Source: Marinobacterium lutimaris
GTDB taxonomy: Bacteria > Pseudomonadota > Gammaproteobacteria > Pseudomonadales > Balneatricaceae
DNA length: 64,000 bases
Direction of reading: 5' to 3'
NCBI RefSeq assembly: GCF_900108065.1
Contig: NZ_FNVQ01000002.1
Location: forward strand, 434,001 to 498,000
The notes under the pieces are model-generated. The model did no database searches. It saw only the letters and a program-made list of their open reading frames with translations, and was not told the DNA's origin. Made by a program: the position numbers and the translations under genes. Below are positions 57,122 through 64,000 of the stretch, piece after piece; position 1 is the stretch's first letter, and each line of letters begins with the position of its first letter.

Positions 57122-57158
57122 CTGATCAAAGCGGCTGATCAAAGCACCTGATCAAAGC
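57122..57158 (+). repeat. Three 13-bp tandem repeats CTGATCAAAGC
   Basis: CTGATCAAAGC occurs at 57122, 57135 and 57148, spaced exactly 13 bp. Each contains the palindrome TGATCA. It lies ~110 bp before the DUF2946 gene, and follows a GGGCTGG/CCAGCCC hairpin after the glycerate kinase gene. Could be a regulator binding array. Confidence 0.7.
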
Positions 57159-57266
57159 GTAAAACTGCATCCAAAGTAAGACTTTTCTTTAAGTGGATGA
57201 ACTCATCCCTCTATTAGCGTAGCCTTGCTCCTGCCTGCATTCTGCTGTTGATCCCCTGTTGAGTTA

Positions 57267-57653
57267 ATGTTTCTCCGCCGCCGTCATCTACTTCGTCCCT
57301 CTGCCTGGCTTGCGCTATTTGCGCTGGTGCTGCTGCTTGTCGCGCCGCTATACAGCCAGCTAAGCCGGGGACTGGCATCCGATCCTGCCCGGCATCACTC
57401 GGTTAACTCACATGGGTCGCACGGGGCTGGCCAGCATCAGCATAGCGACTGGAGCCAGGCCTGCGGCTACTGCTCGCTGATCCAGCATTTCCCGTTTCTT
57501 GATATCGCAACCCCGGCGTTAAGCCGTTCGGTGATTATCCCCACCGCACTGCTGATCGCGGCACTCTGTGGCGGATATGCGGGATATATCCGCTTCTGGC
57601 ATGCACTCAAGCGCGCGCCTCCTCTCAAGTCTCCGACGTTCAACCACTATTAA
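57267..57653 (+). CDS. DUF2946 family protein
   Basis: 128 residues. Hydrophobic N-terminus (WLALFALVLLLVAPLYS), a His-rich stretch (residues ~42-60), then ACGYCSLIQHFPF with the paired cysteines of DUF2946, and a second membrane segment. The family is found next to PepSY proteins, TonB receptors and copper/iron uptake genes; metal handling is plausible from the His/Cys content. No strong SD before the ATG. 24 bp before the PepSY gene. Confidence 0.78.
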   Translation: MFLRRRHLLRPSAWLALFALVLLLVAPLYSQLSRGLASDPARHHSVNSHGSHGAGQHQHSDWSQACGYCSLIQHFPFLDIATPALSRSVIIPTALLIAALCGGYAGYIRFWHALKRAPPLKSPTFNHY

Positions 57654-57677
57654 TTCATTGTTTTTCGGAGATTTAAG

Positions 57678-58979
57678 ATGTCCCGCAAGGATTCCGGCCA
57701 GGCTGGCGGCCGCGCCACGCCTGTCTCTTCCCAGCGCACGCTGCTGGATCTGCTCACCCGGCTTCATCTCTATATCGGTCTGTTTATCGGACCATTAATT
57801 CTGATCGCCGCACTCACCGGCGTCATTTACGTGCTGACGCCCGAGATAGAGGATGGGCTCTACAGCGAGCAGCTCACCACAGGCAATACCGGGCCCGCCA
57901 AACCACTGGCGGAGCAGATCCGCGCCGCCCAGCAGTTTATCCACAGCGACGAGCTGCCGATGGCTGTGCGCCCCGCTCCCACACCGGGCGAAACCACAAG
58001 GGTTATTTTCAAGGACCCAGCCAAGGACTCTAACCGGGGTATTTTTATTGACCCTGCGAACCTCGAGATCAAAGGCGATCTGGATGTGTACGGCACCAGC
58101 GGTATTCTGCCGTTTCGTATCGCCATCGACTTTTTTCACCGCCATCTGCTGCTGGGCCACTACGGCAGGATCTACAGCGAAGTGGCCGCTTCCTGGATGT
58201 GGATCGGCGCGCTCACCGGCTGCATCCTCTGGTTCGTGCGTTACCGCCGCGCCCGCAAGGTGGAGCCGGTGCGCCACAAACACAACCTGATAGGCCTGTG
58301 GATCGCCCTCGGCATGCTGTTCTTCTCCGCCACCGGGCTTACCTGGTCCAACTGGGCCGGTGAGCGGATCAACATAGTGCGCCAGCAGCTCAACTGGGTG
58401 ACCCCGTCGGTTAACCGCACACTGGCCGAACCGGCCAGCAATAATCTGGCTTCTGTGGATATGTTCGACACGACGCTGCAACTGGCCCGTGAAAACGGCA
58501 TCGTGGCGAACAAGCTGGAGATCAGGCCTGCGATGAGTGCGAACCAGAGCTGGTCCGTGGCAGAGATCGACCGCGCCTGGCCGACCCAGGTGGATGCGGT
58601 GTCCGTCGATCCCGCCACACTGAGCGTGATCGACGCGGCCAGGTTTGCCGACTACCCACTGGTAGCCAAGATGATCCGCTGGGGGATAGATGCCCATATG
58701 GGAGTGCTGTTCGGTCTGCCTAACCGTCTGCTACTGGCGGCCTTTGGCTGCGCCTTGATCGTGCTGATCATCTACGGTTATCGCCTCTGGTGGCGTCACC
58801 GCAGCCAGCGTAAAACACTGATGATCGAATCCTGGCTGCAGCTCCCCTGGCCCACCCGCGCCCGGTTACTGATGGTGGTCGCCCTGCTGTCGGCGTTTAT
58901 GCCGCTGCTGGGGATCAGCCTGATCGGCTTTGTGATGATCGATTACTTCCGCTGGCGTTACCTGGCACGCACAGCCTGA
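57678..58979 (+). CDS. PepSY-associated transmembrane protein (PiuB-like)
   Basis: 433 residues with four main membrane segments (~33-55, ~165-185, ~200-220, ~345-370, with a further C-terminal pair). LHLYIGLFIGPLILIAALTGVIYVLTPEIE and FFHRHLLLGHYGRIYSEVAASWMWIGALTGCILW are the PepSY_TM motifs with conserved His. Members are often ferric-siderophore reductases or iron-uptake accessories. Operon with DUF2946. Confidence 0.87.
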   Translation: MSRKDSGQAGGRATPVSSQRTLLDLLTRLHLYIGLFIGPLILIAALTGVIYVLTPEIEDGLYSEQLTTGNTGPAKPLAEQIRAAQQFIHSDELPMAVRPAPTPGETTRVIFKDPAKDSNRGIFIDPANLEIKGDLDVYGTSGILPFRIAIDFFHRHLLLGHYGRIYSEVAASWMWIGALTGCILWFVRYRRARKVEPVRHKHNLIGLWIALGMLFFSATGLTWSNWAGERINIVRQQLNWVTPSVNRTLAEPASNNLASVDMFDTTLQLARENGIVANKLEIRPAMSANQSWSVAEIDRAWPTQVDAVSVDPATLSVIDAARFADYPLVAKMIRWGIDAHMGVLFGLPNRLLLAAFGCALIVLIIYGYRLWWRHRSQRKTLMIESWLQLPWPTRARLLMVVALLSAFMPLLGISLIGFVMIDYFRWRYLARTA

Positions 58980-59051
58980 AACAGCTCCTGGAAGTAACTC
59001 GCCTGCAGGCGATCAAAAGGGATCGTCTGCAGGCTCTTACCGATTTAGCGC

Positions 59052-59684
59052 TTAAGCCTGCAAGCGCTCGATCAACGCCTGCTGGTACTCCGGCAGTTTT
59101 GAGCGGGAGATAGCCTGAAACGCCAGCGGCGTCAGGTAGGTCATGCCGGCATGCAGCGCACTGGCCTTCATCGGCAGGAACACATCCTCAAGCTTTACGC
59201 CGATTCTGCCGGACTCCCCATAGGTCGTGCTGCCGCCCGCCGCGGTGGTGACCAGCAGCATCTCCTTGCCCTGCCAGAGCCCTGGCCCCACGCTGCCCCA
59301 GACATCGTTGAGGTAGGCTTTCATCATCGGCGCGACATTGAACCAGTGGGTCGGGAACATAAACACGACACGATCGACGCCACGCATGATCTCCTTCTCT
59401 TTCGCTGCATCGATGGCGCGGGTATCAAAGCCATAGAGCGTTTCCAGGTTACGCACCTGCACTCCGGCCACCTGCTCAGCCGCTTGCTGCAACCCTTTTG
59501 TCATCACCGATCTTTCCGGATAGGGATGCGACACGATCGCCAGCGTCTTGATATCGGTTTTGTACGGTTGCGCTCCCTCTGTTGGACCGTCCGTTAACGG
59601 CGTTGCGCCAGCTGATGCCCCTTTCGCTGTCAGCAGCCCCGCAGCGCCTGCCAGCCCGGCCTGAAGTAGATAGCGTCGTTTCAT
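59052..59684 (-). CDS. Tat-exported flavodoxin-fold NAD(P)H oxidoreductase
   Basis: 210 residues. Signal MKRRYLLQAGLAGAAGLLTAKGASA contains a twin-arginine start (KRRYLLQ), followed by a Flavodoxin_2 domain of the KefF/MdaB/NQO type: IVSHPYPERSV, FMFPTHWFNVAPMMKAYLNDVW, and TTAAGGSTTYG. Most relatives are cytosolic quinone reductases, so export would be unusual; flavin-loaded folding would fit Tat. Stands alone on the minus strand. Confidence 0.8.
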   Translation of the reverse strand: MKRRYLLQAGLAGAAGLLTAKGASAGATPLTDGPTEGAQPYKTDIKTLAIVSHPYPERSVMTKGLQQAAEQVAGVQVRNLETLYGFDTRAIDAAKEKEIMRGVDRVVFMFPTHWFNVAPMMKAYLNDVWGSVGPGLWQGKEMLLVTTAAGGSTTYGESGRIGVKLEDVFLPMKASALHAGMTYLTPLAFQAISRSKLPEYQQALIERLQA

Positions 59685-59905
59685 CCTGTGCTCCTTTCCT
59701 GACGATATTTAAAAGCCATTCCGTGTAGCAGACCACAAACTGGCGCCGATGATTAATAAGCCCGGCAGCTTTCAGCTATGAAGAGGAGTGAAAAGCCCGG
59801 AAAAGAGCTCTACTCCCAGCTATAACCAAAACAAAGGCACGACTGGCCTTGCCCGGTTTTTCACTCTATAGTCGTACGGAGTTACCGTACATAAAGGTGT
59901 ATTTC

Positions 59906-60178
59906 ATGGACACAATCAGCGTGAACAAATTCAGAGATAATCTGAAAACTGTTGTAGAAGAGGTCGTTAGCCGCCACGAGCCGCTAAAAGTGACTCGCCG
60001 CGCCGGTGAAGCTTTCGTTGTAATGAGCGCCGATGACTGGGAACGGGAGCAGGAAACCCTGCACGTCCTGCAGAGCCAGAGCCTGATGCAACAGATTGCC
60101 GACTCCTTGGAAACCCACACCCGTGGCCAGGGCTACACACCGACCGAAGAGCAGATGAATGAGATCACTGGTCTTTGA
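59906..60178 (+). CDS. yefM: Antitoxin, Phd/YefM family
   Basis: 90 residues from ATG 59906 (AAGGTG ~7 nt upstream; the frame is open from 59849). MDTISVNKFRDNLKTVVEEV and PLKVTRRAGEAFVVMSADDWE are the YefM DNA-binding core; the C-terminus would wrap the toxin. Overlaps the toxin gene by 20 bp. Such pairs repress their own promoter. Confidence 0.93.
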   Translation: MDTISVNKFRDNLKTVVEEVVSRHEPLKVTRRAGEAFVVMSADDWEREQETLHVLQSQSLMQQIADSLETHTRGQGYTPTEEQMNEITGL

Positions 60179-60431
60179 GGGCAATACCTGGGAAGCGTAT
60201 GAGACCATGCGCGAAAAGGACAAACGACTGCACAAGGCGCTCTGTAAATTACTCAGGGAAATGCTCCGCTCCGAAGATCCTTCATCTGGCCTGGGTAAGC
60301 CCGAGGCCCTCAAACACAACCTCTCAGGCCTATGGTCAAAGCGGATCTCGCAGCAAGACCGTTTGATATTCCGCTTCGATGATCATGCCATCTATATCTT
60401 CGCTATCGGCGGGCACTACGACCAGCATTAA
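60159..60431 (+). CDS. yoeB: mRNA interferase toxin YoeB/Txe
   Basis: 90 residues, RelE fold. GKPEALKHNLSGLWSKRISQQDRLIF and the C-terminal GGHYDQH preserve the YoeB catalytic Glu, Arg and His. It cuts mRNA in the ribosome A site when free of YefM. ATG 60159 lies inside the yefM gene. Confidence 0.94.
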   Translation: MRSLVFEGNTWEAYETMREKDKRLHKALCKLLREMLRSEDPSSGLGKPEALKHNLSGLWSKRISQQDRLIFRFDDHAIYIFAIGGHYDQH

Positions 60432-60456
60432 CGAAAGACAGATAATTTAAGAACGC

Positions 60457-60482
60457 AAAAAAGCCCCGAAGGGCTTTTAATT
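60457..60482. terminator. Intrinsic terminator between yoeB and folD
   Basis: AAAAGCCC-CGAA-GGGCTTTT (60459-60478) with A/T runs on both sides, so it can act on both strands, for the yefM-yoeB and the folD transcripts. Confidence 0.88.
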
Positions 60483-60513
60483 AAGTACTGGGATCAGGCG
60501 TTAAGCCTGAACC

Positions 60514-61380
60514 TCAGGCGGCTTCCATCGCCTCGCAGGCTTCCAGGGTATTCTGCAGCAGACAGGCGATGGTCATCGGACCTGCGCCACCCGGCACTGG
60601 TGTGATGGCAGCGACTTTTGCCCGCGCCGCTTCAAAGTCCACATCGCCGGTCAGCTTGCCATTCGCCAGGCGGTTGATACCCACATCGATCACTACGGCG
60701 CCCTGCTTCAGCCATTCGCCCTTGATGAAGTTGGGGATACCCACGGCGGCAATCACGATATCGGCGTCGGCCAGTTCGGCGGGCAGGTCCTGGGTTTTGG
60801 AGTGGCAGACGGTGACGGTGGCACGTTCCATCAGCAGCTCCAGCGCCACCGGGCGACCCACGATGTTGGATGCACCGACGACCACCGCCTTTTTACCCAT
60901 GGGATCGATACCGTAGGCCTTGAGCAGACGCATGCAGCCGTAAGGTGTGCAGGGGCGCAGAGTAGGCGCCTTGCCGGCCAGACGACCCAGGTTGTAGGGG
61001 TGGAAGCCATCCACATCCTTTTTCGGATCGATGCGCTCGATCACTGACTGAACGTCGATCTGCTTCGGCAGCGGCAGCTGTACCAGTATGCCGTGAATCT
61101 CCGCATCGGCGTTGAGTTCATCGATCAGTGCGAGCAGGTCGCCCTGCGTTGTTTCCACGTCCATGCGATAGCTGCGTGAAACGAACCCAACCTCTTCACA
61201 GGCCTTCACTTTGCTACCCACATAGACCTTGGAGGCAGGGTCTTCACCGATCAGGACTACGGCCAGGCCCGGGGCGGGAAGGCCCTTTTCGCTGCGCAGT
61301 TTCACCTGTTCGGCGATCTCTTTACGTAGATTGGCCGCAACGGCCTTGCCGTCGATCAGCTGTGCTGTATCCACATTCAT
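60514..61380 (-). CDS. folD: Bifunctional methylene-THF dehydrogenase/cyclohydrolase
   Basis: 288 residues. [13 protein letters not shown] (catalytic Lys), [39 protein letters not shown] and [10 protein letters not shown] motifs. Converts methylene-THF to formyl-THF with NADP. It follows glxBCD on the same strand after a 115-bp gap with a hairpin, an arrangement that suits disposal of one-carbon units from methylamine or methylglutamate. Confidence 0.96.
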   Translation of the reverse strand: MNVDTAQLIDGKAVAANLRKEIAEQVKLRSEKGLPAPGLAVVLIGEDPASKVYVGSKVKACEEVGFVSRSYRMDVETTQGDLLALIDELNADAEIHGILVQLPLPKQIDVQSVIERIDPKKDVDGFHPYNLGRLAGKAPTLRPCTPYGCMRLLKAYGIDPMGKKAVVVGASNIVGRPVALELLMERATVTVCHSKTQDLPAELADADIVIAAVGIPNFIKGEWLKQGAVVIDVGINRLANGKLTGDVDFEAARAKVAAITPVPGGAGPMTIACLLQNTLEACEAMEAA

Positions 61381-61410
61381 CTCCTGAAGGTCTTTGTAAT
61401 TGGGGTACTG

Positions 61411-61465
61411 GCAGGCCCTCCCCTGTTTAACCAGTTAATAGTTACCGGTTAAGGGGAGAGCCCTG
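61411..61465. repeat. Long imperfect inverted repeat between glxD and folD
   Basis: Arms around CCTCCCCTGTTTAACCAG and CCGGTTAAGGGGAGAG with a ~10-nt AT loop. No T-run. Possibly a stabilising hairpin or attenuator ahead of folD. Confidence 0.5.
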
Positions 61466-61495
61466 CGCTTAGGTATGCGGTAAAGCGTTTTGAGC

Positions 61496-62824
61496 TTAGA
61501 AACCCTGGCCGGGAATCCAGGTAGTGCCGGCCAGCGGAACGCGGGCCATGGCGGCGGATTCGACAGTCAGTGCGACAAGATCTTCCGGCTCCAGGTTGCG
61601 CAGATCGTTCTTGCCGCAGGCGCGGGCCAGAGTCTGGGCTTCCAGCGTCAGCACGCGCAGGTAGTTGGCCAGGCGATGCCCCGCCTTCACCGGATCAAGG
61701 CGCTTCATCAGCTCCGGATCCTGGGTGGAGATACCGGCCGGATCCTTGCCTTCCTGGTAGTCGTCGTAGAAGCCCGCGGCGGAACCGATCTTCTTGAACT
61801 CTTCCGCGTACTTCGGATCGTTACAGCCCAGGGCAATCAGCGCCGCGGTACCGATAGCCACAGCATCAGCGCCCAGCGCCATGCACTTGGCCACGTCGGC
61901 GCCGTTACGGATACCGCCGGAGACGATCAGCTGTACCTTGCGGTGCATGCCCATCTCCTGCAGCGCCTGAACCGCCTGCGGAATAGCCGCCAGGGTCGGA
62001 ATGCCGACATGCTCGATGAACACGTCCTGGGTTGCGGCAGTACCGCCCTGCATGCCGTCGACGACGATGACGTCGGCACCAGCTTTAACGGCCAGTTTCA
62101 CGTCGTAGTAGGTACGGGTCGCGCCCACCTTGATGTAGATCGGCACCTGCCAGTCTGTGATCTCGCGCAGCTCCAGAATCTTGATCGCCAGGTCGTCCGG
62201 GCCGGTCCAGTCCGGGTGACGGCAGGCGGAACGCTGGTCGATGCCTTTCGGCAGGGTACGCATCTGGGCGACACGGTCGGTGATCTTCTGGCCCAGTAGC
62301 ATACCGCCGCCACCCGGCTTGGCGCCCTGACCGAGCACCACCTCGATGGCGTCGGCCTTGCGCAGGTCGTCCGGGTTCATGCCGTAGCGGGACGGCAGGT
62401 ACTGATACACCAGCTTCTTGGACTGACCACGCTCTTCCGGGGTCATACCGCCGTCACCAGTGGTGGTGGAGGTACCCACTTCAGAGGCACCACGTCCGAG
62501 GGCTTCCTTGGCGTTGGCGGAGAGTGCGCCAAAGCTCATGCCTGCGATGGTGATCGGGATATCCAGCTTGATCGGTTTCTTGGCGAACCGGTCACCGAGC
62601 ACCACCGAGGTGTTGCACTTCTCGCGGTAGCCTTCCAGCGGGTAGCGGGACATGCTCGCACCGAGGAACAGCAGATCGTCAAAGTGCGGCAGCTTGCGCT
62701 TGGCGCCAAAGCCGCGGATGTCATAGATGCCGGTGTCGGCCGCGCGGCGGATCTCATCCATGGTGGTGCGGTCGAAAGTTGCCGATTCACGCAGCCCGCC
62801 GTTGTAGTTGCTATCGTTGCTCAT
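61496..62824 (-). CDS. glxD: FMN-binding glutamate synthase-like protein (GlxD / N-methylglutamate synthase subunit C)
   Basis: 442 residues corresponding to the central FMN/Fe-S part of GltB. ITIAGMSFGALSANAKEALGRGA, GDGGMTPEERG, LGQGAKPGGGGML, VVDGMQGGTAA and SGGIRNGADVAKCMALGADAVAIGTAAL are seen. The glutaminase and GXGXG parts are separate genes upstream, the split form of GlxBCD and MgsABC. In methylotrophs the latter form N-methylglutamate from methylamine and glutamate. Which of the two is meant here cannot be decided without the genes beyond the right edge. Confidence 0.88.
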   Translation of the reverse strand: MSNDSNYNGGLRESATFDRTTMDEIRRAADTGIYDIRGFGAKRKLPHFDDLLFLGASMSRYPLEGYREKCNTSVVLGDRFAKKPIKLDIPITIAGMSFGALSANAKEALGRGASEVGTSTTTGDGGMTPEERGQSKKLVYQYLPSRYGMNPDDLRKADAIEVVLGQGAKPGGGGMLLGQKITDRVAQMRTLPKGIDQRSACRHPDWTGPDDLAIKILELREITDWQVPIYIKVGATRTYYDVKLAVKAGADVIVVDGMQGGTAATQDVFIEHVGIPTLAAIPQAVQALQEMGMHRKVQLIVSGGIRNGADVAKCMALGADAVAIGTAALIALGCNDPKYAEEFKKIGSAAGFYDDYQEGKDPAGISTQDPELMKRLDPVKAGHRLANYLRVLTLEAQTLARACGKNDLRNLEPEDLVALTVESAAMARVPLAGTTWIPGQGF

Positions 62825-62847
62825 GATTTATTCCTCTCGCAGACTGA

Positions 62848-63540
62848 TCAGTAGGCTGAAACGTTGTCAACTTTGAAGTTGTACAACTGACGGGCTGAGC
62901 CGTAGCGCTTGAAGCTGGCCGGGTCTTCATCGACGCCGGCGCGGTTCAGCAGATCGGTCAGTTCCGCGATGTGCTCGTCGCGCATCTCCTTCTCGATGCA
63001 GTCGGCGCCCAGGGACTTCACCGTGCCCTTCACGTAGATATGCACCTCGTAGAGGGAATCACCCAGGGCTTCGCCGGCATCGCCGCAAACCACCAGGCTG
63101 CCCGCCTGAGCCATAAAGCAGCTCATGTGACCGACGTTGCCCTTAACGACGATATCCACACCCTTCATGGAGATGCCGCAGCGCGCGCCGGCATTACCTT
63201 CGATCACCAGCAGACCGCCATGGGCGGTGGCGCCGGCCGCCTGGGAGGCATCGCCCTTTACTCGCACGGTGCCGGACATCATGTTTTCCGCCACACCCTG
63301 GCCCACGTTGCCGTGGATGGTGACATGGGCTTTCTTGTTCATACCGGCGCAGAAGTAGCCGGCGTGGCCCTTGATATCCACCGACAGGTTCTGGTCGATA
63401 CCGCAGGCGATATTGTGCTGGCCCTTGGGGTTAAGCACTTCGAATTCACGCTCAACGCATTCCGGGGACTGGTCATGCAGCGCCTGGTTCAGATCGCGTA
63501 CCGTAGCTTCGGTCAGGTCATAAGTTTTCATCGTCATCAC
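62848..63540 (-). CDS. glxC: GXGXG-motif glutamate synthase-like subunit (GlxC / MgsB)
   Basis: 230 residues forming a right-handed beta helix with repeated G-x-x-G-x-G patterns (GHAGYFCAGMN, GNVGQGVAENMMSGTVRVKGDAS, GNAGARCGISMKGVDIVVKGNVGHMS, GDAGEALGDS). Equals the C-terminal part of GltB. Sits between glxB and glxD with short spacers (3 and 23 bp). Confidence 0.88.
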   Translation of the reverse strand: MMTMKTYDLTEATVRDLNQALHDQSPECVEREFEVLNPKGQHNIACGIDQNLSVDIKGHAGYFCAGMNKKAHVTIHGNVGQGVAENMMSGTVRVKGDASQAAGATAHGGLLVIEGNAGARCGISMKGVDIVVKGNVGHMSCFMAQAGSLVVCGDAGEALGDSLYEVHIYVKGTVKSLGADCIEKEMRDEHIAELTDLLNRAGVDEDPASFKRYGSARQLYNFKVDNVSAY

Positions 63541-63543
63541 TCC

Positions 63544-64000
63544 TCAGGCACTGCGTTCCCAGACATAGAAGGTCGCCGGTTCCGGCTCCCACACCTTGGC
63601 GTTCTCGATACCCGGCAAGGTAGTCAGCGCCTGGTATTCGGAAGCCATCGCCACGTAGTCGTCGGTCTCTGCCAGCACCGCAGGTTTGCAGGCGATCGGG
63701 TCACGCATCACGGCGAAGCCGTCGCGGGTGCCGATGGTGAAGGTGAAGAAGCCGTCCAGGTCTTCCAGCGCATGCTCCAGCGCGGTTTTCAGGCTGTCGC
63801 CCTGACGCAGGCGCCAGGTCAGGTAACCGGCCGCCACTTCGGAGTCGTTCTCTGTCTCGAACTCGATCCCTTCGCGCTTGAGGTTTTCACGCAGACGGTT
63901 GTGGTTGGACAGGGAGCCGTTATGCACCAGGCACAGGTCCATGCCGGTGGAGAACGGGTGACTGCCTTCCATGGTCACCGCTGATTCGGTAGCCATGCGG
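63544..64000 (-). CDS. glxB: Class II glutamine amidotransferase domain protein (GlxB / MgsA), partial
   Basis: Runs off the right edge; about 152 C-terminal residues are seen, usual size being ~300. TMEGSHPFSTGMDLCLVHNGSLSNHNRLRENL and DSEVAAGYLTWRL are the class II GATase (PurF/GltB glutaminase) motifs; the N-terminal nucleophile Cys lies outside the window. It releases ammonia from glutamine or, in MgsA, handles methylammonium transfer. Confidence 0.85.
   Translation of the reverse strand, partial: RMATESAVTMEGSHPFSTGMDLCLVHNGSLSNHNRLRENLKREGIEFETENDSEVAAGYLTWRLRQGDSLKTALEHALEDLDGFFTFTIGTRDGFAVMRDPIACKPAVLAETDDYVAMASEYQALTTLPGIENAKVWEPEPATFYVWERSA

Noticed and set aside
1-64000. tRNA, rRNA, CRISPR arrays, insertion sequence transposases, prophage genes
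   Set aside because: Looked for and not seen; the only repeats are palindromes and short tandem repeats listed above.

Overview
The window looks like a marine gammaproteobacterium, probably of the Oceanospirillaceae (Marinobacterium-like). This is inferred from protein character: TRAP and TTT transporters, PntAB transhydrogenase, E. coli-type Pgm and PEP carboxylase, and an RfaH-type ops element. No rRNA or tRNA gene is present to confirm it. Most of the window has fairly GC-rich codon use. About 8.2-12.2 kb is clearly AT-rich.

1-37.8 kb is one large surface-polysaccharide locus, nearly all on the minus strand. Reading in the direction of transcription from 37.8 kb: (i) kpsS, an SDR reductase, an LtaS-like membrane sulfatase-fold protein, a 2467-residue highly reducing type I polyketide/fatty acid synthase and an alpha-oxoamine synthase, a set resembling the rhizobial rkpA/G/H/J genes; (ii) a small lipoprotein, kpsD, kpsM, kpsT and kpsE (ABC-dependent capsule export); (iii) after an exact ops element, rfbB-rfbD-rfbA-rfbC (dTDP-L-rhamnose), an epimerase, a GT4/RgpF multidomain glycosyltransferase, three sulfotransferase-like proteins and three more glycosyltransferases; (iv) pgm, a PhyH-type dioxygenase and kpsC. 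Taken together this suggests a rhamnose-containing, possibly sulfated capsule exported by Kps proteins. Its lipid part may be an unusual amino-alcohol (sphingoid-like) lipid made by the PKS, oxoamine synthase and SDR.

38.2-41.3 kb holds a plus-strand TRAP transporter operon (dctPQM) with a large palindromic element between dctP and dctQ. 41.7-47.5 kb holds minus-strand pntB, pntA and ppc.

47.7-57.1 kb is a sugar or sugar-acid catabolic region. A minus operon (Gfo/Idh oxidoreductase, DUF993 DHDPS-like protein, TIM-barrel sugar isomerase) faces a plus operon (tctC, tctB, tctA, tetR) followed by glycerate kinase. The divergent control region carries two sigma70-like promoters and three copies of a 16-bp palindrome, the likely operators of the local TetR protein.

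57.2-60.4 kb contains a DUF2946 protein with a PepSY membrane protein (iron/copper-linked families), a Tat-exported flavodoxin-fold oxidoreductase and a YefM-YoeB toxin-antitoxin pair. 60.5-64 kb (minus) carries folD and glxD-glxC-glxB homologues (N-methylglutamate synthase/GlxBCD type), pointing to methylated-amine and one-carbon metabolism. The first and last genes are cut by the window edges.
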